Position numbers and translations under genes: made by a program. Shown here piece by piece: positions 28,069 to 38,726 of a stretch of 64,000 nucleotides of DNA (within the stretch, counting starts at the first letter, position 1; the number at the start of each line of letters is the position of its first letter). The notes under the pieces were generated by a model. That model ran no database searches. It worked only from the letters and a program-made list of their open reading frames with translations, and was not told the DNA's origin. This DNA comes from Bartonella taylorii (GTDB taxonomy: Bacteria > Pseudomonadota > Alphaproteobacteria > Rhizobiales > Rhizobiaceae), in assembly GCF_023920105.1 (NCBI RefSeq), contig NZ_CP083693.1, positions 575,001 through 639,000 of the forward strand, written 5' to 3'.

Positions 28069-31000
28069 GTGAGAGTGGCGGAAGATAAAATTAAAATACG
28101 AGATGAAAAAAAATCTCTCCCTCGCTTTATTCATTTAAGGGTACATTCTGCTTACTCACTACTTGAAGGAGCTTTAAAAATCTCACAAATTATTCAACAT
28201 GCAATTTCAGATCATACACCAGCAGTTGCTATTACTGATACGAATAATTTATTTGGTGCTTTGGAGTTTTCGCAATATTGTTTTTTGCATGGGATCCAAC
28301 CTATTATTGGTTGTCAGCTTACAGTTGATTTTGGTGATGGAAATGATAACCTGCCTTTTGTTAAAGCGCGCTCTTCTTCTGATTTTTGCTCTCTTGTTTT
28401 CTTAGCTGCTAGCGAGAGTGGTTATGCGCATTTGGTTCGTCTCGTTAGTCGTGCTTATCTTGATAAGTGTGATACTGATCCTCCTCATATCAAAGTCGAT
28501 TGGCTGTTGTCACACAGTGAAGGAATAATTGCTTTGACGGGTGGCAAGGGAGGACCTATTAATTTTTCTTTGGCAGAAGGTAGAAAAGAACGTGCTGTTG
28601 AGCGGTTAACTTATTTAAAAAAAATTTTTGGAGATCGTCTTTATGTAGAACTACAGCGGCATGGTACCTATGACCGGAAAATAGAGGCTGCACTTATTGA
28701 GTTGGCTTATGCACATGAAATTCCTCTTGTTGCAACCAATGAGGCCTTTTTTCTGAATAGGCAGGGATATGAAGCACATGATGCGTTGATGGCGGTTGCG
28801 GAGGGACAAATTGTCTCTAATCCAGAACGCACACGTGTGACGCCAGATCATTATTTAAAGTCACAAGATGAAATGGTTGCGTTGTTTTCTGATTTGCCAG
28901 AAGCTTTGGAAAACAGTGTTGAAATTGCATTACGTTGTCATGCTGCTACTCCGACTCACAAACCAATTTTACCTCGTTTTATAGAGCAATCTGTTGATTC
29001 AAATTTTACTTTAGAAGTAGAAGATAGTGAATTGTTGAATCAAGCTAAAGCTGGTTTAAAGAAGAGGCTTGAAACAATTGGATTGGCTGAAGGATATACG
29101 ATTGCAGATTACGAGCAACGACTTGATTATGAAATTTCAGTTATTACGCGTATGCAATTTTCTGGTTATTTTCTTATCGTTTCAGATTTCATAAAATGGG
29201 CGAAGTCCCATGGTATCTCTGTTGGTCCAGGGCGTGGTTCTGGTGCTGGTTCGCTTGTTGCTTATGCATTGACTATCACTGATATTGATCCATTGCGTTT
29301 TTCTCTTCTCTTTGAACGTTTCCTTAATCCAGATCGTGTTTCTATGCCGGATTTTGATATCGATTTTTGTCAGGAGCGACGCGAAGAAGTTATTCATTAT
29401 GTTCAAAAAAAATATGGACGTGATCAAGTTGCCCAAATTATTACGTTTGGTAAATTACAAGCACGTGCGGTGTTGCGTGATGTTGGGCGTGTTTTAGAAG
29501 TACCTTATCGTCAGGTGGATTATCTTACGAAATTAGTTCCTGCTACGCCTGGAAGTCAGGTTGAATTAGCTGATGCTATCAAGAATGAACCAAAATTTGA
29601 AGAAGAAAAGAAAAAAGATCCCGCTGTTGCACGTACATTAGATATAGCGCTTCAGTTGGAGGGGCTTTATCGTCATGCATCAACCCATGCAGCAGGGATT
29701 GTTATTGGTGATCGACCACTTTCAGAGCTTGTCCCGATGTATCGTGATCCTCGTTCCAATATGCCTGTTACACAATTTAATATGAAATATGTTGAACAAG
29801 CTGGGTTGGTAAAGTTTGATTTCCTTGGGTTGAAAACGCTTACTGTTTTGAAAATGGCAGTAGATTTTGTTGCGCGAAAGGGTATCAAAATAGATTTGTC
29901 GAATATCCCCCTGAATGATGAAGAAACCTATGCTATGATGGCACGTGGTGAAACGGTTGGAGTATTTCAAGTTGAAAGTTCTGGGATGCGTAAGGCGCTG
30001 ATTGGGATGAAGCCAGATCGTATTGAAGATATTATTGCTCTTGTCGCGCTTTATCGTCCTGGACCGATGGAGAATATTCCGACGTATAATGCACGCAAAC
30101 ATGGAGAAGAGGAAATCGCTTCTATTCATCCTAAAATAGATTATCTGATTAAAGAAACACAAGGTGTTATTGTCTATCAGGAGCAGGTGATGCAGATTGC
30201 TCAGGTGCTTGCTGGTTATTCGCTTGGGGAAGCGGATTTATTACGTCGCGCTATGGGTAAAAAGATTCACAAAGAAATGCAAGAACAGCGTACACGCTTT
30301 GTGAATGGAGCTGTTGCTGGCGGCGTTGATAAGGGTCAGGCCGATATTATTTTTGATCTTTTAGCAAAATTTGCAGATTACGGTTTTAATAAGTCGCACG
30401 CCGCTGCTTATGCGATTGTTTCTTACCAAACAGCTTATATGAAAGCACATCATCCCGTTGAGTTTTTAGCTGCTTCAATGACATATGACATGGCAAATAC
30501 GGATAAGTTAAATGATTTTCGGCGTGAAGCATTAAGATTGGGTATTAAAGTTGTTGCACCTTGTGTGCAAACATCACATCGTGTTTTTGAGGTTGGTGAT
30601 AATTGTATTTATTATTCTCTTGCTGCCATTAAGGGTGTTGGAGAAGCGGTGGTTGATCATATTGTAGCTTGTCGTGGAAATAAACTTTTTAAGGATCTGG
30701 AAGATTTTTGTGAGCGTATTGATCCTCGTATTGTTAATAAGCGTGCGATGGAAAGTTTGGTTTGTGCTGGTGCGTTTGATTGTTTTAATATTGCACGTGA
30801 GATTTTATTGGCGAATCTTGGAACTCTTCATGCGTATGCACTTCGTATTCTTGATAATAACTCTAGTGGGCAGATTGATATATTTAGGATGACGGGTGGG
30901 TTAAAAGCCCCCTTGATTTTATCGCAAACATCTCCTTGGTTACTGGATGAAAAACTTTATCGAGAATTTCAAGCAATAGGTTTTTATTTTTCTGCTCATC

Positions 31001-31563
31001 CTCTGGATGAGTATCGGGCTATGCTGGAGAAAAAGCGTGTACAGACTTGGGTTAATTTTGCCAATGCCGTTAAAGGAGGAGCAACTGCTGCTAGGCTTGC
31101 TGGAACTGTTGTGGCAAAACAAGTGCGCAAAACAAAATCTGGTAAAAAAATGGGGATTATTCATTTTTCTGATATGAGTGGGCAGTATGAAACAATTCTC
31201 TTTTCTGAGGTACTTGCGGATTATGAGGATATACTAGAACTTGGAAAATCTTTTATCATTACCGTGAGTGCAGAAAATCGCTCTGAGGGCGTTAGTTTGC
31301 GACTTGAAACGGTTCAATCTTTGGAACAGGAGGCGTTACAGCATCATAAAATGATGCGTCTCTTTATAAAAACAGTTGATATGCTTCCTCAAATTGAGCA
31401 AAATTTAATTCCTAGTGGCAATGGAGAAGTAGGGCTTATTCTCATTCAAGAGGATGGATTACGGGAAGTCGAAATTACCCTTCCAAAGCGGTACAAGGTT
31501 AATTCACATGTGGCGAATGCTATGAAATCGATACAGGGTGTTGTTGATGTGGAGTTGACTTGA
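28069..31563 (+). CDS. dnaE: DNA polymerase III alpha subunit
   Basis: The replicative polymerase, 1164 residues, full-length for the DnaE1 type. An N-terminal PHP domain starts at RFIHLRVHSAYSLLEGALK. The C-family polymerase core has the catalytic acidic residues D428 and D430 in MPDFDIDFCQERREEVI, with GPGRGSGAGSLVAYAL just before. The fingers segment FNKSHAAAYAIVSYQTAY, the tandem HhH region and an OB domain (RLAGTVVAKQVRKTKSGKKM) follow. The start is GTG 28069, with a second in-frame GTG two codons later. It stands alone on the plus strand. No disruption is seen. Confidence 0.97.
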   Translation: MRVAEDKIKIRDEKKSLPRFIHLRVHSAYSLLEGALKISQIIQHAISDHTPAVAITDTNNLFGALEFSQYCFLHGIQPIIGCQLTVDFGDGNDNLPFVKARSSSDFCSLVFLAASESGYAHLVRLVSRAYLDKCDTDPPHIKVDWLLSHSEGIIALTGGKGGPINFSLAEGRKERAVERLTYLKKIFGDRLYVELQRHGTYDRKIEAALIELAYAHEIPLVATNEAFFLNRQGYEAHDALMAVAEGQIVSNPERTRVTPDHYLKSQDEMVALFSDLPEALENSVEIALRCHAATPTHKPILPRFIEQSVDSNFTLEVEDSELLNQAKAGLKKRLETIGLAEGYTIADYEQRLDYEISVITRMQFSGYFLIVSDFIKWAKSHGISVGPGRGSGAGSLVAYALTITDIDPLRFSLLFERFLNPDRVSMPDFDIDFCQERREEVIHYVQKKYGRDQVAQIITFGKLQARAVLRDVGRVLEVPYRQVDYLTKLVPATPGSQVELADAIKNEPKFEEEKKKDPAVARTLDIALQLEGLYRHASTHAAGIVIGDRPLSELVPMYRDPRSNMPVTQFNMKYVEQAGLVKFDFLGLKTLTVLKMAVDFVARKGIKIDLSNIPLNDEETYAMMARGETVGVFQVESSGMRKALIGMKPDRIEDIIALVALYRPGPMENIPTYNARKHGEEEIASIHPKIDYLIKETQGVIVYQEQVMQIAQVLAGYSLGEADLLRRAMGKKIHKEMQEQRTRFVNGAVAGGVDKGQADIIFDLLAKFADYGFNKSHAAAYAIVSYQTAYMKAHHPVEFLAASMTYDMANTDKLNDFRREALRLGIKVVAPCVQTSHRVFEVGDNCIYYSLAAIKGVGEAVVDHIVACRGNKLFKDLEDFCERIDPRIVNKRAMESLVCAGAFDCFNIAREILLANLGTLHAYALRILDNNSSGQIDIFRMTGGLKAPLILSQTSPWLLDEKLYREFQAIGFYFSAHPLDEYRAMLEKKRVQTWVNFANAVKGGATAARLAGTVVAKQVRKTKSGKKMGIIHFSDMSGQYETILFSEVLADYEDILELGKSFIITVSAENRSEGVSLRLETVQSLEQEALQHHKMMRLFIKTVDMLPQIEQNLIPSGNGEVGLILIQEDGLREVEITLPKRYKVNSHVANAMKSIQGVVDVELT

Positions 31564-31767
31564 ATAGGTATCTACAGAGGCTTTTTGTTTTGAGTGGAAG
31601 TATTGTTTTTATTAGCGATTTAAATTGGTGATTTGAATCGAGCTTGACATTCTGAAAGATTTTCTTTTCAGATATGCTGCATTTCTCATGTAACAAAATT
31701 AAAAAAATGAGCCTATTTCGTTTATGAATATTCAAAGTGATTTGGGGATTAAGGATTTTATAAGTTT

Positions 31768-33021
31768 TTATAGCATAGCGCTTCGTATCATTTTTGCTAA
31801 GTTTATAGCATTATAACTATAAAGCCAATCAAGGCTCGACATAATAGTTTCTGGTGTGCGAATTTTCATTACGAAATTGCGTGCGATTGCTATGGGGCCA
31901 GTTGCATGATAAGCTATTTTATTAAAATCTCCACGTTTTTTTACCGCAGTAATGCGGGGCTTGCGTATTTTTTCGTAAAATGAAAGGGCTTCAGTGAATG
32001 AAAGATCTTCCATAGAGAGTGTTTCTGCTAATGTGGCAGCGTCTTCTATTGCCATAGCAGCACCTTGTGCAGCGAAAGGCAGGGCAGCGTGCGCACAATC
32101 ACCAACAAATACTTGTCTTTCTAACCCTAAAAAACGGTTCTGTTTCATTTGAAATACTGGCCAATAGCTCCATTCGTCAATATGGTCAAAGATTTGCAAA
32201 ATTTGCAGATTCCAATCTTTAAAAAGAGATTTCAAATTTTCTTTATTTCCTTTATGTGCCCACCCTTCTTTTGAATTTTCGCCATGGGTAATGGCTACAA
32301 AATTAAAAATTTTTTCGGATGATTGAATGGGATAGACAACAAGATGATTTTTGGGGCCCATCCAAGTAGTAATTGTCTTCACATTTTGCAATAATGAACG
32401 AAAGCCTTTAGGGAGATGTTCGAATTCTGTTGTTGCGCGCCAAGCAATAAAGCCACTAAAATCTGCCGTTTCATGCAAAGGAGACAATTTCCGTAATGTG
32501 GACCAAACTCCATCACATCCGATAAGGAGCGGCGTTGAATAAAATTGGTGTTGTTGTGTTTCAGTTGGTACATCTGCTTTTATTGTTTTTATATGAATGT
32601 TGTTTGTTGTCGTTTGGGTGGCTGCTACAACAGTTTCTCCTGTTTTATATTTAATAAAAGGATTTTCAATAACAGCATTGTATAAAATTTTTTGTAAGTC
32701 GGCACGATGGATCGTAATATAAGGAGCTTTCCAGTTTTTTTCTGATAAATTGATAAGCTCAGCACGCAGTCGCGTTTTTAAAGATACTCCTTCTCTTAAT
32801 TCAAGAAAGTGCGGTGTTGTACCTACTTTAGTAAGCTTACTAAGAATTCCCCAATGAGCAAGTATACAGGTTGCATTTGGGGTGAGCTGAATACCAGCGC
32901 CTATAGCATTAAGCTGTTTACGCTTTTCAAAAATGGTACTTGCAATTCCTTTATGGGCAAGTGCTAAAGCAGTGCTTAATCCAGCAATACCTGCTCCAAC
33001 TATTATTGGCGATTGATCCAT
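31768..33021 (-). CDS. FAD-dependent monooxygenase, salicylate hydroxylase-like
   Basis: A 417-residue group A flavoprotein hydroxylase. The FAD-binding Rossmann motif IIVGAGIAGLSTALALAHKG (residues 6-25), the ring-hydroxylase segment with a conserved arginine (HRADLQKILY), and the second FAD motif VFVGDCAHAALPFAAQGAAM are present. Such proteins are often labelled salicylate hydroxylase in rhizobial genomes. Aromatic degradation seems unlikely in a host-restricted bacterium, so a role in ubiquinone ring hydroxylation or another cofactor path is an alternative; this is inference. It lies 33 bases downstream of the small zinc-finger gene on the same strand and is probably co-transcribed with it. 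Confidence 0.85.
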   Translation of the reverse strand: MDQSPIIVGAGIAGLSTALALAHKGIASTIFEKRKQLNAIGAGIQLTPNATCILAHWGILSKLTKVGTTPHFLELREGVSLKTRLRAELINLSEKNWKAPYITIHRADLQKILYNAVIENPFIKYKTGETVVAATQTTTNNIHIKTIKADVPTETQQHQFYSTPLLIGCDGVWSTLRKLSPLHETADFSGFIAWRATTEFEHLPKGFRSLLQNVKTITTWMGPKNHLVVYPIQSSEKIFNFVAITHGENSKEGWAHKGNKENLKSLFKDWNLQILQIFDHIDEWSYWPVFQMKQNRFLGLERQVFVGDCAHAALPFAAQGAAMAIEDAATLAETLSMEDLSFTEALSFYEKIRKPRITAVKKRGDFNKIAYHATGPIAIARNFVMKIRTPETIMSSLDWLYSYNAINLAKMIRSAML

Positions 33022-33054
33022 AAGTTACTTCATATTGAAAAAGCCGAGAATACA

Positions 33055-33303
33055 CTATAGTGAATTGCTTGGATAATAGAGACATCCTGTGGGGTTTGTT
33101 TGATTGTAGGATAGTGAGGGAACATAGCGATAAAGTGTTGAACAATAAGGGCAAATTTTTTCATCAGCTGATCCCATGTCGATAAAAATATGAGGATGAT
33201 CGAATGGTTGTGTAGCACCTACACACATAAATTCCTTCACACCAATTTCGATTGTGCTATATCCAAGGTCATTTTGGAAATGGGGAATGTTGTTATCAGC
33301 CAT
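33055..33303 (-). CDS. Zinc-finger (CHCC) protein, NDUFS6-like
   Basis: A short 82-residue cytoplasmic protein of the zf-CHCC family. The core has C27 (FMCVGATQPFDHPHIFID), a downstream histidine, and the paired cysteines in KICPYCSTLYRY. The mitochondrial homologue NDUFS6 is a zinc-binding accessory subunit of NADH dehydrogenase; alphaproteobacterial versions are associated with complex I. The C-terminal tail beyond the domain (QTNPTGCLYYPSNSL) is not part of it. ATG 33303 starts MADNNIPHFQ. It precedes the FAD monooxygenase by 33 bases. A complex I role is inferred from family knowledge. Confidence 0.85.
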   Translation of the reverse strand: MADNNIPHFQNDLGYSTIEIGVKEFMCVGATQPFDHPHIFIDMGSADEKICPYCSTLYRYVPSLSYNQTNPTGCLYYPSNSL

Positions 33304-33634
33304 GGTATAAAAACTCCCGATAAATTACCTTAATCAGGTATGATTTTGATCCTCTATTCTATATGTATCAGTTTATAATTTTGTAATAAAGCTTATAATA
33401 ATGCAAGGTGCTTTTTAAGAAAACTTAATTGTCTTTTATGTTATGCTGGTTTTTTTGCGTTTTCTTAGCATTTCGTGCATAGAAAAAGTTTCAAGTGTGT
33501 TGAAATATTAAATGTAAATAACATAAGAAAAACTGACCATTATATATTATTATACGGTAACATATCGTAAAACGTTTTGTGAAATATCTATCCAATAAGG
33601 GTTTCAGAAAGTATAAGAAGATTAGCTAGAATAT
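33304..33634. other. Divergent spacer upstream of ppk
   Basis: About 330 AT-rich bases without a gene between the NDUFS6-like gene and ppk. Both are read outward, so two promoters must be here. No clear phosphate-box-like direct repeats are seen before ppk. Confidence 0.45.
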
Positions 33635-35818
33635 ATGGAACAAATGGTGGCAGATCAGAGTTTGTTGTCGGATATAATGATGAAAAATCCGGCACGGTTT
33701 ATTAATCGAGAATTTTCATGGCTACAATTTAATAATCGTGTATTGATGGAAGCTGCTAATCCGAAGCATCCTTTATTGGAGCGGCTAAAATTTCTTTCGA
33801 TTTCAGCAACAAATCTTGATGAGTTTTTTATGGTTCGTGTTGCTGGCCTTGTTGCACAAATTCGTGCTGGAGTTACATCGTGTAGTGCAGATGGACGTAC
33901 ACCACAAGAACAACTTGATTTTGTGTTAGCTGAGATTTCACATTTGCAGGTTAATCAACTACAAGAATTGAGTCTTTTACGTTATGAGTTAAAACAGAAT
34001 GATATTGAAATTGTTTGTCCTAGTAGGCTTTCAAAAATTGAAAAATTATGGCTCGAAAAATATTTTCTTGATACGATTTTTCCTGTTTTAACACCTTTAC
34101 CTGTTGATTCTGTTCATTCTTTTCCATTTATTCCTAATTTAGGGCTTTCACTTGCTCTTCAGTTGTCTCGGTGTACTGATCAACAATCACTCATAGTGTT
34201 GTTGCCTATTCCAATTGTTTTAAGACGTTTTATTCTGCTTCCTCGAGAAGAGGGCAATTGTTTTCGTTTTATCGCGTCTGAAGATATTGTTAGCCTTTTT
34301 ATAAGTCATGTATTCCCTACTTATAAAGTTGATGGAATTGGTACATTTAGGGTTATTCGCGATAGTGATATTGAAGTAGAAGAAGAGGCTGAAGATCTTG
34401 TTCATTTTTTTGAAGCAGCGCTTAAAAGGCGTCGTCGCGGGCAGGTTATTCGAATTGAATTTGATGCGAAGATGCCAAAGAATTTACGCCAATTTATAGC
34501 GAATGGACTTGCTGTTCCTGATAATTGTATCAGTGTTCTCAATGGATTTTTGGCGCTTAATATGATATCAGAGATTGTTTCTGTTCCACGCGATGACCTA
34601 AAATTTGTTCCTTATAATCCTCGTTTTCCTGAATGTATTCGTAAGCATAATGGTGATTGTTTTGCAGCTATTCGTGAAAATGATATCGTGCTTCATCATC
34701 CTTATGAGTCATTTGATGTTGTGGTACAGTTTTTACGTCAGGCTGCTAGGGACCCTGATGTTGTTGAAATCAAACAAACTCTTTATCGTACATCGAATGA
34801 TAGTCCAATTGTTAGCGCTTTGATTGAAGCTGCTGAACAAGGTAAGTCGGTGACCGCTTTGGTGGAACTTAAAGCGCGTTTTGATGAGGAAGCGAATATT
34901 CGTTGGGCGCGCGATCTTGAGCGTGCAGGTGTTCAAGTTGTTTTTGGTTTTATTGCATTAAAAACACATGCTAAGATGTCACTTATCGTGAGGCATGAAG
35001 GAAAACGCCGTTGCTCTTACGTGCATCTTGGAACTGGAAATTACCATCCAATTAATGCTAAAGTTTATACTGATCTTTCTTTTTTTACTACGGATGATGA
35101 TATTGCGCATGATGTTACTTTATTGTTTGATTATATTGCGCAGTATGCGCGTCCAAATGAAGTAATGAAAGTTGCTTTTTCACCCTTAACATTGCGCAGT
35201 CGTATTCTTAAGCATATTGAAGGAGAAATTACTAATGCACAAAAAGGGCGGCTTGCTGCTATTTGGATGAAAGTCAATGCATTGGTTGATCCTGAAATTA
35301 TTGATGCTTTATACCGCGCTAGCCAAGTAGGAGTGCAGATTGATTTAGTTGTACGTGGTATCTGTTGTTTACGTCCTGGTATTGTAGGGATTTCAGATAA
35401 TATTCGTGCAAAATCAATAGTAGGACGTTTTCTTGAACATAGTCGCATTTTTTGCTTTGGTAATGGTAAAGATTTGCCTAATGAGAATGCACTTGTTTAT
35501 TTAGGGTCCGCTGATATGATGCCGCGTAATCTAGATTATCGTATTGAAATATTGGTTCCAGTTTTTAATAAAACGGTTCGTCAGCAGATTCTTTTACAAA
35601 TTATGTTAGCTAATATCATTGATAATCAGCAAAGCTTTGATATACTAGATGACGGGACATCAAAACGTATAACGCCGCAAAGAGGTGAGAGACCGTTTAA
35701 TGCACAGGAGTATTTTATGGCAAATGCAGGTCTTTTGAGTGGGGAAAAATCTTTTGTGTCTTCTGCTTCGCGTTTAATTATGTTGCATCGGCAACAAGCT
35801 GAAGTGCATAAAGACTGA
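33635..35818 (+). CDS. ppk: Polyphosphate kinase
   Basis: It reversibly polymerises the gamma-phosphate of ATP into polyphosphate. The 727-residue protein has the PPK1 layout: an N-terminal helical domain ([20 protein letters not shown]), a head domain, and two phospholipase D-like catalytic domains. The autophosphorylated histidine lies in [20 protein letters not shown], and the second domain ends with [22 protein letters not shown] 33635 is used; ATG 33644 is also possible. ppx starts six bases after the stop, so they form a make-and-degrade operon. In many alphaproteobacteria hdaA precedes ppk; here hdaA lies 25 kb away. Confidence 0.96.
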   Translation: MEQMVADQSLLSDIMMKNPARFINREFSWLQFNNRVLMEAANPKHPLLERLKFLSISATNLDEFFMVRVAGLVAQIRAGVTSCSADGRTPQEQLDFVLAEISHLQVNQLQELSLLRYELKQNDIEIVCPSRLSKIEKLWLEKYFLDTIFPVLTPLPVDSVHSFPFIPNLGLSLALQLSRCTDQQSLIVLLPIPIVLRRFILLPREEGNCFRFIASEDIVSLFISHVFPTYKVDGIGTFRVIRDSDIEVEEEAEDLVHFFEAALKRRRRGQVIRIEFDAKMPKNLRQFIANGLAVPDNCISVLNGFLALNMISEIVSVPRDDLKFVPYNPRFPECIRKHNGDCFAAIRENDIVLHHPYESFDVVVQFLRQAARDPDVVEIKQTLYRTSNDSPIVSALIEAAEQGKSVTALVELKARFDEEANIRWARDLERAGVQVVFGFIALKTHAKMSLIVRHEGKRRCSYVHLGTGNYHPINAKVYTDLSFFTTDDDIAHDVTLLFDYIAQYARPNEVMKVAFSPLTLRSRILKHIEGEITNAQKGRLAAIWMKVNALVDPEIIDALYRASQVGVQIDLVVRGICCLRPGIVGISDNIRAKSIVGRFLEHSRIFCFGNGKDLPNENALVYLGSADMMPRNLDYRIEILVPVFNKTVRQQILLQIMLANIIDNQQSFDILDDGTSKRITPQRGERPFNAQEYFMANAGLLSGEKSFVSSASRLIMLHRQQAEVHKD

Positions 35819-35824
35819 AATCCA

Positions 35825-37336
35825 ATGACATATATAAATGCTCAAGGTCGGCTAAAAGGGTGCAAGCCTATCGCTGTTATCGATATTGGCTCAAATTCTG
35901 TTAGGCTTGTTGTTTACGAAGGTCTTCTTCGTTCACCAACAGTTTTATTTAATGAAAAAGTTCTCTGTGGTCTTGGTCAAGGAGTTGCAAAAACTGGATT
36001 TTTAGAAGAAAAATCAATGGAAATGGCATTGCGAACACTGAAACGGTTTCGTGCACTTTGTCGACAAATTGGAGCAGATGAGGTTTATACTCTAGCAACA
36101 GCAGCAGCGCGGGACGCAAAAAATGGGTTAACATTTATTCAAAATGCTGAAAATATTTTGCAAGATAAAATATATCTTCTTTCAGGAAATGAAGAGGCTT
36201 TTTATTCAGCGTATGGAGTTGTTTCTACCTTTTACCGGCCAAAAGGTATTTCTGGTGATCTTGGGGGAGGGAGTCTCGAGCTTATTGATGTTGATGATTC
36301 TGATGTAGGTGAAGGGATAACTCTTCCATTAGGTGGTTTGCGGTTACAGTATATGTCCAATAATGATATTGCTGTCGCTGAAAAAATTGCACATGAGCAG
36401 TTTTGTAAATCTTCTGTCCTTCGTAAAGGCATGGCACGTTATTTTTATGCAGTAGGAGGAACTTGGCGTAATTTGGCAAAGCTTCATATGGCAACAAAAC
36501 ACTATCGGCTACCTGTGATGCATGGCTATGAAGTTGATGCAGTTGAGATGGAGGATTTTTTGCGTTTTGTCGTGAGTGGCAGTATTGATGATATGAAAGG
36601 GATTTCAGCTGTTTCAAAAAATCGCCGTCAGCTTTTGCCTTATGGGGCAATCATTCTTATTGAACTTATTCGCTGTATGGGTTTTGAAAAAATAATCTTT
36701 TCTGGAGCTGGAGTCCGTGAAGGCTTTCTTTATTCACGTTTATCACAAAAGATTCGTCTTTCAGATCCTTTAATTGCTGCGTGCACGGAAGTGGCTATTT
36801 TACGGGCACGTTCACCAAAGCAAGCAGAGGAACTCATTGATTTCACGTCCAATGCTTTTGAAACTTTTGGAATTTCAGAAACAGAAAATGAATGTCGTTA
36901 CCGTAAAGCTGCCTGTCTTCTTGCTGATATTGGTTGGCGTATACATCCAGATTATCGAGGCAATGAGGCGGCTCATCAGATAGCATTAGGATCTTATCCG
37001 GGAATTTCTCATGAAGGGCGTCTTTATGCTGCGCTGGCTGTTTTTTTTCGCAACACGAGTTTGCTCATTGATGAAGAATCCTTGCCCATTTTTCAATTGG
37101 CTACCAAAAATATAATTGAAAAAGCACGCATTCTTGGTGCAACTATGCGTATTGCTTATCTTTTTAGTGCTTCTACTACTGGTATTTTGCCTCATTTATC
37201 ATGGCGTAAAAAAACAGATCACGTTGTATTGTATATCCCAAGGCGTTACGCTGATTTAATGGGAGAACGGCCTCTCGGGCGGTTGAAAAAATTATCAAAA
37301 ATAATAAAAATACCCCTTGCTTTTGAAACTTTCTGA
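35825..37336 (+). CDS. ppx: Exopolyphosphatase / guanosine pentaphosphatase family
   Basis: It removes terminal phosphates from polyphosphate and may hydrolyse pppGpp. The 503-residue protein has the ASKHA ATPase-fold domain with phosphate loop 1 in AVIDIGSNSVRLVVYEG (residues 18-34) and loop 2 in ISGDLGGGSLELIDVD. A C-terminal HD-like helical domain follows (from about residue 310). ATG 35825 is six bases after the ppk stop, implying co-transcription. It converges with rnd. Assignment to PPX over GppA rests on the ppk neighbour. Confidence 0.94.
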   Translation: MTYINAQGRLKGCKPIAVIDIGSNSVRLVVYEGLLRSPTVLFNEKVLCGLGQGVAKTGFLEEKSMEMALRTLKRFRALCRQIGADEVYTLATAAARDAKNGLTFIQNAENILQDKIYLLSGNEEAFYSAYGVVSTFYRPKGISGDLGGGSLELIDVDDSDVGEGITLPLGGLRLQYMSNNDIAVAEKIAHEQFCKSSVLRKGMARYFYAVGGTWRNLAKLHMATKHYRLPVMHGYEVDAVEMEDFLRFVVSGSIDDMKGISAVSKNRRQLLPYGAIILIELIRCMGFEKIIFSGAGVREGFLYSRLSQKIRLSDPLIAACTEVAILRARSPKQAEELIDFTSNAFETFGISETENECRYRKAACLLADIGWRIHPDYRGNEAAHQIALGSYPGISHEGRLYAALAVFFRNTSLLIDEESLPIFQLATKNIIEKARILGATMRIAYLFSASTTGILPHLSWRKKTDHVVLYIPRRYADLMGERPLGRLKKLSKIIKIPLAFETF

Positions 37337-37488
37337 TTTTTTCCTCCTGGGTTATAAAAATCTATTCATATATTATATTGCTGTGTATTTTAGATACTGT
37401 ATTATCATATAGAGGTTATTTCCATTTATATTGAGACATAATGAGGTTGAAAAGTTTTGGTCTTTTGATTTTCGATCAGTTTTTGCAA

Positions 37489-37529
37489 CAACAAAAATGG
37501 GTAGTTTTCTTCTTTAGAAAATTTTGTTG
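37489..37529. terminator. Hairpin in the convergent ppx-rnd gap
   Basis: CAACAAAA (37489-37496) pairs with TTTTGTTG (37522-37529), and an inner TTTTCT/AGAAAA stem encloses a five-base loop. It lies between the ends of ppx and rnd, so a bidirectional terminator is plausible, though the stem has little GC. Confidence 0.35.
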
Positions 37530-37571
37530 CGAAATGCTTAGTATACAAATGGTTAAATTTTTCTTTGTATA

Positions 37572-38726
37572 TTAGAACTGTTTTATGCTTATTTCTCCGT
37601 TGCTAAAATAAAACCCTATTTGACCTTTTAGCATTTTTTCGGCTTTCTGCCCGAATATTTCATAACGCCAACCATTCATAGCAGGGATATTTTTCTTTAC
37701 ACATCCATTTGCAATTTTTTCTAAATCACTGGAAGTTGCAATAATTTTTGGTGCAATATTATTTTCATTAGCAACAAGTTTTAAGAGTACTTTGAGAAGA
37801 TCGACAGCAGCGGTTGTCGTATCATTAAGTGGTTTATGCTTAGGCAGGGCAGGTAAAGTCGCAAGATCGACTGCTAAGCCTTCGTGAACAGCTGTGATTA
37901 ATGTTTGCGTGATTGAGAATTTATCCCAGTTTTTGTTAAGACTGCGCAAACGTTTTAGTGCAGTTTCATCTTTTGGTTGTTGCGTTGCGATTTCGATAAG
38001 GCACTCATCTTTCATAATATGGCGACGTGGAATATTATATTTTCGTGCTTTACGTTCACGCCAAGCCGCTATTTTTTGTAATACAGCAAGCTCACGAGGT
38101 TTTTTGACTTTTCCTTTCACTTTTTTCCATGCTTCATCTTCTGGCATATCATAAGTTTTTGGTGATAATAAGATTGCTATTTCATCATCCATCCAGTGTA
38201 TGCGTTTGTTTTTTTCTAACTGTTTTTTCAATAAGAGGTAAATATCTCTCAGATAGGTTACATCGGCAAGTGCATAAAGCAGTTGTTTTTCAGAAAGAGG
38301 TCTGCAGCTCCAATCTGTAAAACGAGATGATTTATCAAGTTGATGCCCTGTGCAGCGTTGTACAATTTGATCATAGGAGATAGAATCACCAAATCCACAG
38401 ATTGATCCTGCTATTTGCGTGTCGAAGAGAGGGGAGGGAATAATTCCTCCGAGATGATAAATCGTTTCGATATCTTGGCGTGCAGCGTGGAAAACTTTGA
38501 CAATTTTGTTATCTACCATTAGATCAAAAAATGCTTGTAAATCAATATCTTGTGACATTGGGTCAATTAGAACGGTAGTGTCTGGTGATGCAAGCTGGAT
38601 TAAACACAGTTGCGGCCAAAAAGTTGTCTCGCGGATAAATTCAGTATCGACTGTTATAAAATCTGATGTACGTAAAGTGGCAAGTGCAATTTCAAGATCT
38701 GTAGTTTGTGTAATAGGATTCATCAT
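37572..38726 (-). CDS. rnd: Ribonuclease D
   Basis: A 3'-to-5' exoribonuclease that trims tRNA and other stable RNA precursors. The DEDD-type exonuclease motifs are FITVDTEFIRE, the middle HAARQDIETIYHLGG, and DVTYL with its tyrosine (LLYALADVTYLRDIYLLL). An HRDC domain follows (about residues 210-290). ATG 38726 or 38723 (MMNPITQTTD) gives about 384 residues, the usual alphaproteobacterial length; the longer frame would need a TTG start at 38804 and adds an atypical basic tail. It diverges from aspS, a conserved neighbour, and converges with ppx. Confidence 0.93.
   Translation of the reverse strand: MMNPITQTTDLEIALATLRTSDFITVDTEFIRETTFWPQLCLIQLASPDTTVLIDPMSQDIDLQAFFDLMVDNKIVKVFHAARQDIETIYHLGGIIPSPLFDTQIAGSICGFGDSISYDQIVQRCTGHQLDKSSRFTDWSCRPLSEKQLLYALADVTYLRDIYLLLKKQLEKNKRIHWMDDEIAILLSPKTYDMPEDEAWKKVKGKVKKPRELAVLQKIAAWRERKARKYNIPRRHIMKDECLIEIATQQPKDETALKRLRSLNKNWDKFSITQTLITAVHEGLAVDLATLPALPKHKPLNDTTTAAVDLLKVLLKLVANENNIAPKIIATSSDLEKIANGCVKKNIPAMNGWRYEIFGQKAEKMLKGQIGFYFSNGEISIKQF

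Noticed and set aside
31640..31670. TTGACA-like site with a CTGAAA/TTTCAG palindrome after dnaE
   Set aside because: No plus-strand gene follows for almost 2 kb and the -10 spacing is poor.
31724..31815. 30-codon plus-strand frame after dnaE
   Set aside because: It runs antisense into the end of the FAD monooxygenase gene and has no ribosome site.
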